Below are positions 9,342-17,122 of a DNA stretch of 64,000 nucleotides, piece after piece. Below the pieces are notes generated by a model, which did no database searches, was not told the DNA's origin, and worked only from the letters and a program-made list of their open reading frames with translations. The stretch is from an uncultured Gammaproteobacteria bacterium. Lineage in GTDB: Bacteria > Pseudomonadota > Gammaproteobacteria > Arenicellales > Poriferihabitantaceae. The translations under genes and the position numbers were made by a program. The stretch's first letter is position 1; each line of letters opens with the position of its first letter. The stretch covers positions 146,364-210,363 of the forward strand of contig CAMYNW010000003.1 of assembly GCA_947259885.1 (NCBI GenBank), read 5' to 3'.

Positions 9342-10058
9342 TTACAGATCTACTAGTTTGTAACCCACACCCCAGACCGTCACGATATATGCCGGTTTCG
9401 CTGGATCCTTCTCAATCTTTGCGCGCAGTCGGTTAATATGAGAATTTACCGTGTGTTGGTATATACCATTGCTGTATCCCCAGACATTTTCCAATAGCTC
9501 GGTACGAGTAAATACCCTTCCAGGATGTCGCAAGAAGTGGGTGAGCAATTCAAATTCCCTGGCCGTAAGGGCCACTTCATTTCCATCAACGCGGACCAGG
9601 TGCTTGGCCTGGTCAATTTCTAAATCGCCGTGGCTGACAATACATGGTTCCGAACAAAGGTCTGAAGTTAAGTACGGATCAACCCGCCTCAACAGTGCCT
9701 TAATTCGGGCAGTCAGTTCAGCTACACCGAAAGGTTTTGTCAGGTAGTCGTCCGCTCCAATCTCAAGACCTACCACTTTGTCGATTTCTTCAGCTTTTGC
9801 GGTGAGCATGAGTATCGGGATTTGCCGGTCTACCTGTCTTATTCGCTTGCATACTTCCAATCCATCTAACTCCGGCAGCATGATATCCAGCACCAGCATG
9901 TCGTATTGTCGGGCAGAAAACATATCGAGTGCGGTCTGTCCGTTGTTAGCAATATCAGTCTCCAGGTTGATATCACGCAAGTGGAGCTGTACCAATTTGG
10001 CCAAATCCGCATTGTCTTCTACCACTAGAGCAAATTTTTCAGCAGGTTGCATTAGCAT
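9342..10058 (-). CDS. OmpR/PhoB-family response regulator
   Basis: This 238-residue protein has a receiver domain with the phospho-accepting Asp near residue 56 in LVLDIMLPELDG, the switch Thr in MLTAKAE and the Lys in DDYLTKPF. The C-terminal winged helix has VALTAREFELL, RVFTRTELLENVWG and VNSHINRLRAKIE. It is the cognate regulator of the kinase 10 bp downstream. The start MLMQPAEKF has an alternative Met two codons in. It follows the spondin-domain gene by about 70 bp on the same strand, so that gene could be part of the same transcription unit and under its control. Confidence 0.94.
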   Translation of the reverse strand: MLMQPAEKFALVVEDNADLAKLVQLHLRDINLETDIANNGQTALDMFSARQYDMLVLDIMLPELDGLEVCKRIRQVDRQIPILMLTAKAEEIDKVVGLEIGADDYLTKPFGVAELTARIKALLRRVDPYLTSDLCSEPCIVSHGDLEIDQAKHLVRVDGNEVALTAREFELLTHFLRHPGRVFTRTELLENVWGYSNGIYQHTVNSHINRLRAKIEKDPAKPAYIVTVWGVGYKLVDL

Positions 10059-10127
10059 AATCCAAAAAAATAGACCGACCCCCAGCAGGAGTCAATCTAT
10101 TCTGAGTCCCGGATTGAAAATTAGTTC

Positions 10128-10862
10128 TTAATCCAGGACATAGTTTCCTCTCACTCGTGTAATGACCACACGGGCAACTGGATTTTGCCAACGGTGGGCC
10201 GATCTATCCAAGTCACTGACACCGCCAAATTCGTCATCGTCGCCCACTATGCCACGATGAATATGGACCGTTTCGTTAAAATCGCTATCACTCACTCCGG
10301 CGCCACCTGTGCCGGCAAGCCCGGATGGATCACCAGGAATTCCGGGAACACCTGGCACACCGCCTGCTCCTGGATTGAGCAGTTCGTCATTAGCTTCTGT
10401 TCCCGCGTCATATCCATACAAATACACCGTTCGATTAGAAAACCGACGCAGGCTTATGGCATCCAGCCCGATAAATGCATCATTGGTGGGCAGAATCATC
10501 GCTGCCAGAGAGAGTAAACGGTTTCGACCCCTGGCATCCACCAGCGCCACCGCGGTTTCTCCTGGTGCAAGCACTGGCGCCGTGGTCGGCGCTTCAGCTA
10601 CTGATGATGCAGCGCCCCCATCGTCAAGGGCTGTTTGCATCAATGTTATATCTCCGCCTTCAGCAATGGCCTGCATCGCAGCACTGGCAGACTCACCTGC
10701 CTCAAACATATCAAGGTCGTGCCGATGGGCAGCAACTAAAATGGGGGTGAAAAAGTTAGCGTTGGTGAGGTTGGTAATTTCGATTTTATACCTAGCGGCG
10801 AATGCCTGAGTGGCGGGCAGGACCAGAACCAGCGTAAAAATGGTAATGAGCATTTTTTTCAT
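10128..10862 (-). CDS. exported spondin_N domain protein
   Basis: This 244-residue protein starts at MKKMLITIFT, chosen because an AGGAG box sits just upstream; a longer frame adds 13 residues with no better signal. A signal peptide ends near ATQAFAA. The mature part begins YKIEITNLTNANFFTP, the hallmark opening of bacterial spondin_N domains, followed by VLAPGETAVALVDARGRNRLLSLAAMILPTND split across the domain core. A glycine/proline-rich linker GVPGVPGIPGDPSG resembles a short collagen-like stretch near residues 175-190. Bacterial spondin-domain proteins are exported and poorly studied, perhaps involved in adhesion. It lies directly upstream of a two-component system. Confidence 0.82.
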   Translation of the reverse strand: MKKMLITIFTLVLVLPATQAFAARYKIEITNLTNANFFTPILVAAHRHDLDMFEAGESASAAMQAIAEGGDITLMQTALDDGGAASSVAEAPTTAPVLAPGETAVALVDARGRNRLLSLAAMILPTNDAFIGLDAISLRRFSNRTVYLYGYDAGTEANDELLNPGAGGVPGVPGIPGDPSGLAGTGGAGVSDSDFNETVHIHRGIVGDDDEFGGVSDLDRSAHRWQNPVARVVITRVRGNYVLD

Positions 10863-11213
10863 AACAACTCCTCTTATAAATAATATGGTGATGGACACCA
10901 TCTGACTGCCAGAGTCGAGAGGAGTTGTTTCCAGCTTATAACGATTTCATCACAATTCGATCACAGATAACGATTTGAATGACACATAAAGTGCCTTATT
11001 GAAATGTTCTCCGCCCTCTCTTTGATGATCCTGACCAGATATAGTCTCTTATTACTGAAGATTCCGGCGCACCTTTGCACAGAGTTCCTGAGGAGAGTTA
11101 GGATCTCTTCGCCGGTGCTTGGTTATTTCAGTTTTGATGTGTGACTTCTAAGCGATCCCAGATCAGGACTTGAATGGCTAGCGCGGCTCAAAAGACTGTT
11201 AGTAATCGTTGAT
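10863..11213. other. intergenic region, no gene seen
   Basis: This stretch lies between the spondin gene start and the end of the DUF364 gene, both on the minus strand. It must contain the promoter of the spondin/two-component unit near 10880-10960. No RNA gene or repeat was recognised. Confidence 0.4.
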
Positions 11214-12041
11214 TCAACTAATCAGCGCACGATAACCGGGATAGGATTCGGCAGTGATTCGATAACGTTTTGATGCCGCACGCCAAGATTCTCCGGCACG
11301 CCACATATCAACGAACTGAGCGCAATTCACTACCTGCCTGCCGCCAACCGCAGTTACGCCGCGGTCAAATAACGGATCTGGCAGACATCCTAGGGTTGGT
11401 CCGACCAAGTAAAGTTCATCGGCATTTTTCGCCTGCTCCAGTATCCTGTCGAGAGTATGGTTGATGAGCACAGTGCCGGTGCACAGCACCTTGTTGCATA
11501 CATTCAACTTCGATGAGTCGATTGTGACTTCGAAATCCTGCTCGCTCTGCACCCACTTCTGATCTAGTTCGATCACTGTCAAGGCGATATTTTTCTCTCT
11601 TATCATTTCTACCAACGGCGGGAAGTAACCCACCATTCCAATGTGATCATCCTGCTCCGGTTGCAACAATCCCATTGTATTATCAGCATCTGGAAGCAAA
11701 CATCCACTGCCCGTCAACACACACTGACTGATCGCGTTGATGGCTGCCATGCCCAGAGCCCGCTGCCAGCCTTGATCCCCCGCATAAAGAACCGCCACCT
11801 CAGCGGGTGAGCATCCGATATAGGTTTTTGATTCAAGAATCGGTTGAAGATCGTGCCTGGCGGCATCCAGATCGACAAAGGTCAGCCCTACAATATCGTT
11901 CTCAAGAATCATCGCACCAAACTTGCTGCTTTTCCCGGACTGACTTGAAGCAGAAGCCACATGAATCTCTCGTATAACGGGCAAGCATATGGCATTGGCA
12001 ACCTTCTCTATAATTGCGAGATAATCTGCTGCAATGCTCAT
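11214..12041 (-). CDS. DUF4213/DUF364 domain protein
   Basis: This 275-residue protein resembles the DUF4213 plus DUF364 pair (putative heavy-metal chelation fold). Features are FGAMILENDIVGLTFVDLD in the first half, YIGCSPAEVAVLYAGDQGW, and in the second half IGMVGYFPPLVEMIREKN and ELYLVGPTLGCLPDPLFDRG. Relatives are thought to bind metals or metabolites, but no reaction is established. Its ATG overlaps the stop of the dehydrogenase gene (ATGA), so the two are co-translated and probably act in one pathway. The family call is good; the function is open. Confidence 0.75.
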   Translation of the reverse strand: MSIAADYLAIIEKVANAICLPVIREIHVASASSQSGKSSKFGAMILENDIVGLTFVDLDAARHDLQPILESKTYIGCSPAEVAVLYAGDQGWQRALGMAAINAISQCVLTGSGCLLPDADNTMGLLQPEQDDHIGMVGYFPPLVEMIREKNIALTVIELDQKWVQSEQDFEVTIDSSKLNVCNKVLCTGTVLINHTLDRILEQAKNADELYLVGPTLGCLPDPLFDRGVTAVGGRQVVNCAQFVDMWRAGESWRAASKRYRITAESYPGYRALIS

Positions 12042-12997
12042 GCCCTGTTTTTTATCTGCACCTCGAAACCTGCGCCCTCAGGTTCCTCATCAGTCAGATA
12101 CTCGGGAAATCCCTGTGCCCGAAGATCTACACCACAATCGTCTTCAAGTCTTTTCACCACCATGGAAGACCGGGCTCTGGGCCCGTAACGTTTTAAACCA
12201 TCTCTCATGATCTGCACGCAGAGAGGAGATAGTTCCAGCGGCAAATCGTACTTTTTCCCAAGATCGTCGAACAAAGTCAAATCCTTGACCTCATGATCCA
12301 TCGTGAAGTTGATGTTGTAACTGCCATTTAATATCAACTGCCCTTCTGTCTCATGCACGAAAGAATTTCCTGAGGAAATTCGAATCGCCTCGTAGGCGAC
12401 ATTTAAATCTACGCCGGCCTTTTTTGCCACCATAAATGCTTCACCGGTAGAGATCAATTGCACACCTGCCAGGTAGTTGGTCGCTACTTTCATTATGGAT
12501 GCGGTTCCAAGGGGGCCGGTGTGCAGAATACTCCTTCCCACAACAGTTAAAAGCGGCAGTACTCGCTCAAATGCCGCTCTTTCACCACCAACAAAGATGG
12601 AGATATTTCCAGTTTCCGCGCGATGACATCCACCGGATACTGGACAATCGATCGGTATGCCGCCCTTGGCCGAGACCATCTCACCAATACGGCGAACCTC
12701 ATCCGCATCCGTTGAACTCATTTCAAGCCAGATCTTGCCGTCAGACAATCCTGCAAGCACACCGTTTGCTTCTTCCATCACAAGTGCCGATACGGACGGA
12801 GAAGGCAGGCAGGTGATGACAACATCCGAATTCTCAGCTACCGATTGACCAGACTCCCCCGTCAGGGCACCTTGCTCAATCAGCGGTCCCATCTGCGCCG
12901 GATCGACATCCTTAACCATGACTTCGTATCCGTTTCGAACAAGGCTTGCCGCAAGTTTTGCTCCGACATTGCCAAGACCTATAAATCCGATTTTCAT
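12038..12997 (-). CDS. NAD(P)-dependent beta-hydroxyacid dehydrogenase (3-hydroxyisobutyrate dehydrogenase family)
   Basis: The chosen start MKIGFIGLGNVGAKLA follows a GGTGGA box and leaves a 319-residue protein; a longer frame adds 12 residues. The N-terminal Rossmann motif is GFIGLGNVG, the substrate-binding region is DCPVSGGCHRAETG, and the catalytic lysine region is IMKVATNYLAGVQL. These enzymes oxidise 3-hydroxy acids such as 3-hydroxyisobutyrate, tartronate semialdehyde or 6-phosphogluconate-like substrates, or reduce imines. The C-terminus carries an extension of about 20 residues after the usual helical domain. It overlaps DUF364 by 4 bp. Substrate unknown. Confidence 0.88.
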   Translation of the reverse strand: MKIGFIGLGNVGAKLAASLVRNGYEVMVKDVDPAQMGPLIEQGALTGESGQSVAENSDVVITCLPSPSVSALVMEEANGVLAGLSDGKIWLEMSSTDADEVRRIGEMVSAKGGIPIDCPVSGGCHRAETGNISIFVGGERAAFERVLPLLTVVGRSILHTGPLGTASIMKVATNYLAGVQLISTGEAFMVAKKAGVDLNVAYEAIRISSGNSFVHETEGQLILNGSYNINFTMDHEVKDLTLFDDLGKKYDLPLELSPLCVQIMRDGLKRYGPRARSSMVVKRLEDDCGVDLRAQGFPEYLTDEEPEGAGFEVQIKNRA

Positions 12998-13165
12998 TTT
13001 TTCCACCGTAGTTATTGAGTGAGTATCAGTCAAAATGCTAAGAGCTCATCAAGTAATAATCAAAGCATGATTCCGATCTTTCATCTGTGGACTGTTATTG
13101 ACCGATCAATCGATAGTTTACTGTTAAAATAGGTCCAATCATTCACCCACTTTAAAAAGATTACG

Positions 13166-13522
13166 ATGAAAAAATTTGTATTCTTATTGATTTTTTGCAT
13201 GCTGTCTGCACCCGGCTTCGCCGCCGAACTTTCTATAGATCTTCGCACAGACTATATGCAAAGCACAGACTTTAAAACAATTCGAATTTCTGTACTAGAC
13301 GAAAAGAATGAGCGCAATCAATGGATGGTGTATTTCACCAGGGATGGAGATTTTTCGAGTGGCGTGAGGATTGCAGACTTCGATGAACTCAAGTCCGAAC
13401 GAAATTACATGGTAAGCACAGAACTTTTAGATGATCGCATGCATACGGTTGACGGCAGCCTCACCAGATTGTCATTGGAAAGTGGCCGAAATGGAATGAC
13501 GGTTCTGATCAGTAAGCCTTGA
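13166..13522 (+). CDS. small exported protein, unknown function
   Basis: This 118-residue protein has a clear signal peptide (MKKFVFLLIFCMLSAPGFAA) and a mature part of about 98 residues rich in charged residues and beta-strand-like segments. No known domain is recognised. Its stop is 7 bp before the next small membrane-protein gene, so they are probably co-transcribed. Periplasmic location is likely. Confidence 0.65.
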   Translation: MKKFVFLLIFCMLSAPGFAAELSIDLRTDYMQSTDFKTIRISVLDEKNERNQWMVYFTRDGDFSSGVRIADFDELKSERNYMVSTELLDDRMHTVDGSLTRLSLESGRNGMTVLISKP

Positions 13523-13529
13523 CCCATTC

Positions 13530-13757
13530 ATGCCTGGTCTTCGAAATCTACTCGACAAATTACCACTTGCTCCTTTACTCATTTTCACGGTGTTATTAGG
13601 TCTGGCACCATTCGTTCCTGAACCACATTTGTGGGAAAAGCTTCAAATGCTAGGAACCGGTACGCTAACCAAACCTTTAGATATGTTTGATTTGTTGATG
13701 CACTCAGCACCAGCAATACTCCTGATTGTGAAGTTGACTCTAGGCAGCAAAAAATAG
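13530..13757 (+). CDS. small two-helix membrane protein (type annotated as RND-transporter-associated)
   Basis: This 75-residue protein has two hydrophobic helices (about residues 12-28 and 55-72). The central segment FVPEPHLWEKLQMLGTG and LDMFDLLMHSAPAILL is typical of short membrane proteins often labelled RND transporter in databases. They are found near efflux and membrane-stress genes, but their role is unproven. It follows the small exported protein by 7 bp and converges with a DUF302-like remnant, overlapping its 3' end by 18 bp. Confidence 0.7.
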   Translation: MPGLRNLLDKLPLAPLLIFTVLLGLAPFVPEPHLWEKLQMLGTGTLTKPLDMFDLLMHSAPAILLIVKLTLGSKK

Positions 13758-14181
13758 CGCTAAATCTGCGCTGCCAGCAGCGCTTAGTCCAACTACCAGT
13801 CGCCGGAAGCGCCCGCTTCCATCTATGTCCGTCATGGCGTCCCGAATACGCTCGGCATCCTCGACCAGGTAAGGCGGTAACTTTGACCCGGGTTGCCAGG
13901 CCTTCGCCAACCAGTTGACATCCCAGTCCATGGTCGTTAACCAGATTTCACCCGTGATATCTTCCGTCACAGTGATTTGATAAGCAATGAAAATGGAAAA
14001 CTTCGGACTGAAATCCAACATTCGTCGACCAACCATTGCGTCGCAAAACTGCAGGATTGCCAAATTGGGCATGTGATGAAGATGTAAAATTAAGGCTGAC
14101 TGCCAATGTCAGAATCGCTATGAATTGTGTGAATGACTTTATATTGGTTTCCAATAGACAGGACCAAACGCCCTCAAGCAA
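13740..14181 (-). pseudogene. DUF302-like exported protein, probable frameshift/truncation
   Basis: The 3' 110 codons encode a DUF302-like core with LQFCDAMVGRRMLDFSPKF and ITVTEDITGEIWLTTMDWDV. The expected signal peptide (ending near SSSHAQ) lies in another frame upstream, from 14181, and about 50 residues that usually separate the signal from this core are missing. The two frames overlap between about 13948 and 14072. The simplest reading is a gene with a frameshift and a deletion. An independent short ORF starting at 14072 cannot be ruled out, and domain assignment is by eye. Confidence 0.4.
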
Positions 14182-14394
14182 AATCGAATGTCATAATACA
14201 TACGGCTTGGGCCTCGACACCTGAACAGAATTTTCCAAGGGCAAAGCCTATCCCACCGCTTTTACAAACAATTGATGTATTTCAAAAATTTCAGTACCCA
14301 GCGGAATACCAGAAAAATTGAGAAATACAAGGATGACATAAGCGAGATTCAGTAGTATTCTGCTGTTAATCATACGCAGTTAGGAGGAAACGGC
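14182..14394. other. intergenic region upstream of DUF6394
   Basis: No gene is visible. A strong TAGGAGGAAA ribosome-binding site at about 14382-14391 serves the following gene, and the promoter of the channel operon should lie here. Confidence 0.4.
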
Positions 14395-14778
14395 ATGAAT
14401 CTTGAACGTGTCATCTTTGGATTCTTCGTCATCCTGGCACTCACACTAAACGTCATCTTCGTGATGGGTGATATTGATAATATCGATCATCACAATGTGT
14501 GGATACTTACCCTAGCCATATTAGTCAGTCTGTGCACAACTGGATTGAAACTAGGCGACCGATCGCAGATCGGCGCTCTGCTACTGGCAGCGAGCCTGGT
14601 GGCAGATCTTCTCTTAATTGCAGCAAGGATCGTTTGGGTTGTTGCTGAAAATGAGAGTGCCGCCGGCCCCGCGCCCGAAACTATTGCGATGATCGTTTCT
14701 ATCGCGGCAGGTGCGGTGATAGCAAATATTATTTCTTGTATTATCGTGATCGGCGACACACTAATGTCTCGCCGCTGA
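14395..14778 (+). CDS. DUF6394 integral membrane protein
   Basis: This 127-residue protein has about four transmembrane helices: near residues 6-24, 38-53, 60-82 and 96-120. It opens with MNLERVIFGFFVILALTLN, and DIDNIDHHNVW and LKLGDRSQIGALLLA-SLVADLLL are typical of DUF6394. Family members are found directly upstream of RCK-domain potassium channel genes, as here (12 bp spacing). A role as a channel partner or accessory subunit is likely but not proved. The ribosome-binding site is excellent. Confidence 0.85.
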   Translation: MNLERVIFGFFVILALTLNVIFVMGDIDNIDHHNVWILTLAILVSLCTTGLKLGDRSQIGALLLAASLVADLLLIAARIVWVVAENESAAGPAPETIAMIVSIAAGAVIANIISCIIVIGDTLMSRR

Positions 14779-14790
14779 GATAGATAGATC

Positions 14791-16515
14791 ATGGCCACCA
14801 CATCGGAACTTGACCGTGTGGCAATGGTGGTTCTGCGCTTCATGCGCAGACCGTTCTTCGCAATCGTAGGTGTTTATGCGGTTGGTATCGTCGGCATGGC
14901 GCTAATTCCTGGCATTGACGAATATGGAAATACCCGTCACATGAGTCTGTTCCACGCGTTCTACTTTTTTACTTATACCGCCACCACAACCGGGTTCGGA
15001 GAAATCCCTTCAGCGTTCACTGACGAACAACGCCTATGGGCAATTGTTTGTCTTTATATGGGTGTGATTGCATGGTTGTATGCTGTGGGTTCTATTATTC
15101 GCTTATTGCAAAATCCACATTTTATCCTGGCCCTGAATGAACACCGATTTGCCCGGATTGTTAAACGTATATCTGATCCATTTGTAATACTTTGCGGTTT
15201 TGGCGATACCGGTAGCCTTCTAGCGCGAGGGTTGAGCGACCAGGGTACCCGCGCCGTTATTATCGACGGCGATCCGGAGCGTATCAAGGCACTGGCACTG
15301 CGTGACTATAGTATGCGAATGCCGGGGCTTTGTGCTGATGCAAGTGTGCCTAAGCATTTACTTGATGCCGGTATCAAATCTCCCCATTGCAAATCGTTAG
15401 TAATTCTATTTAAAGATGAAGATATAAACTTCAAGATTGCGATCATTGCAAAATTCTTCAACCCCTCTATCCAAATCATATGTCGGTCAACCTCAAAGAG
15501 ACATCAATCCCATCTTAACGCTCTTGATAATGTGACGGTTATCAATCCGTTCGAGATATTCGCACAGCTCCTGAATATGTCGATTACCGCTCCAAAGTTG
15601 CACAACTTAAACAGTTGGCTGGTGCATGCACCGGACGTCAGATTGGGACGTCCCCTTGAAGTCCCTGAAGGTCACTGGATATTGTGTGGATACGGGCGCA
15701 TGGGTAAATGGTTGAACAAGTATTTTGCCGAGCAAGGCATAAGCGCCACAATTGTTGATCCTCATATTAAGGATCCTCCTCAACATTCCCAAATTATTAA
15801 AGAGCATGCAGATCACCAGACGCTTAAACAGGCCGGTATTGAGACTGCAGCAGGCGTATTAGCCGGCACTAATCACGACGCAGACAATCTTGGAATATTA
15901 ATGTGTGTCAATGCACTCAATCCCAGCGCTTTCACTATAGTCCGCCAAAATGACCACGAGAACCAACTGGCATTTGACGCCGCACATGCCGATCTTACCC
16001 TCCAATCCAGTCTCACCACAGCCCGGCGAATCCTTAAATTTCTCATTTCGCCGATGGTTCAGCCTCTTATAGAAAAGTTGCAGAAGGGCGATCCAAAACA
16101 GACGGATGAATTGGTCGAACGACTCCAAAATGCGGTCGGCGACCATATTCCGCAATTATGGAGAGTTAATTTGTGTCCACAGGAAACCACGGCGGCAGCC
16201 GAGTTTTTAGCGAAGCAACAGTCGTTAACACTAGGGGACATAATACGAGATCCACACAATCTGTCAGGTTCTATATCCTGTGTCCCACTTATCGTTAACC
16301 GCAACGAAGACCCAAGTATACTTCCAAGGGATGATGAATCTCTGCGACTCGGAGATGAAATACTGTTCTGCGGAACCGCTCAAGCAAAAAGAATGCTGTC
16401 CGCCTCTCTAAACAATACCTATACCCTTGACTACCTGATGTCTGGTACTGACCCCCCGCGTGGATACTTTTTTAGATGGCTCGCGACAAGAACTGAACCA
16501 TTCTCAACACCGTAG
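14791..16515 (+). CDS. potassium channel protein with two RCK (TrkA-N) domains
   Basis: This 574-residue protein starts with two transmembrane helices around a pore loop (about residues 15-110). The selectivity filter reads TATTTGFGE, differing from the canonical TVGYGD. Two RCK Rossmann domains follow: VILCGFGDTGSLLARGL near residue 132 and WILCGYGRMGKWLNKYF near residue 294. A C-terminal TrkA-C-like region (about 480-550) ends with GDEILFCGTAQA. Such channels gate potassium flux in response to nucleotide or calcium ligands. It belongs to a co-directional cluster with DUF6394, a cyclic-nucleotide-binding protein and an ABC exporter. Confidence 0.9.
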   Translation: MATTSELDRVAMVVLRFMRRPFFAIVGVYAVGIVGMALIPGIDEYGNTRHMSLFHAFYFFTYTATTTGFGEIPSAFTDEQRLWAIVCLYMGVIAWLYAVGSIIRLLQNPHFILALNEHRFARIVKRISDPFVILCGFGDTGSLLARGLSDQGTRAVIIDGDPERIKALALRDYSMRMPGLCADASVPKHLLDAGIKSPHCKSLVILFKDEDINFKIAIIAKFFNPSIQIICRSTSKRHQSHLNALDNVTVINPFEIFAQLLNMSITAPKLHNLNSWLVHAPDVRLGRPLEVPEGHWILCGYGRMGKWLNKYFAEQGISATIVDPHIKDPPQHSQIIKEHADHQTLKQAGIETAAGVLAGTNHDADNLGILMCVNALNPSAFTIVRQNDHENQLAFDAAHADLTLQSSLTTARRILKFLISPMVQPLIEKLQKGDPKQTDELVERLQNAVGDHIPQLWRVNLCPQETTAAAEFLAKQQSLTLGDIIRDPHNLSGSISCVPLIVNRNEDPSILPRDDESLRLGDEILFCGTAQAKRMLSASLNNTYTLDYLMSGTDPPRGYFFRWLATRTEPFSTP

Positions 16516-16657
16516 AAAGTGAGAGCTAATACTAAACATAAATGAGATCAGCACTATAATCGGATGCTTCAATTTTATAATACCATGCCCAGCACATCCC
16601 AATAAAACACGTTTCGTGAAATAATTGAAGGCCTGACAAAATGAAACCCAAAGAGAA

Positions 16658-17122
16658 ATGGACGTACTAGAACAAGCGCAAAAGCTCAGAGAAATTCCTC
16701 TGTTTTCTGCTCTGGACAAATCACAGCTCAAACTGCTCGCTTTCACCTCGGAGGTATTCAGCTATGATGCCGGTGATTATCTTTTCTACCAGGATGAAGT
16801 AGCCGATGGCATTTACGTTGTATTGGATGGCAACGTTAGCGTAGTGGACGAATCTACTGAAGAACCTGTTTTACTTGCCCGGAAAACTCCAGGTGCGTTG
16901 CTCGGCGAAATGGCGGTATTACGCAAAGTTCGTCGCTCCGCGGCAGTCCGCGTGGACAGCGAGGCCTTGGTGCTAAAAATTAGCGCGGAACGTTTTATCG
17001 ATCTCATCACCGGCACACCGGAGATCGCTCTGTATGTACTGAAGGACATCAGCACAAGGTTAGAAGACGCAAGTAAAGAGCTTGCCGAACTCAAGCTTCG
17101 ACAGTCACACGCCTCGAATTGA
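16658..17122 (+). CDS. stand-alone cyclic nucleotide-binding domain protein
   Basis: This 154-residue protein is a single cNMP-binding beta-roll with no DNA-binding domain. It contains GDYLFYQDEVADGIYVVLDG and the phosphate-binding cassette LGEMAVLRKVRRSAAVR, where the Glu and Arg that hold the nucleotide phosphate and ribose are present. The C-terminal helix is charged. Its stop overlaps the TTG start of the ABC transporter gene, so the two are translated together. It is probably a nucleotide-sensing regulatory subunit for the ABC protein or the upstream channel. Confidence 0.87.
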   Translation: MDVLEQAQKLREIPLFSALDKSQLKLLAFTSEVFSYDAGDYLFYQDEVADGIYVVLDGNVSVVDESTEEPVLLARKTPGALLGEMAVLRKVRRSAAVRVDSEALVLKISAERFIDLITGTPEIALYVLKDISTRLEDASKELAELKLRQSHASN

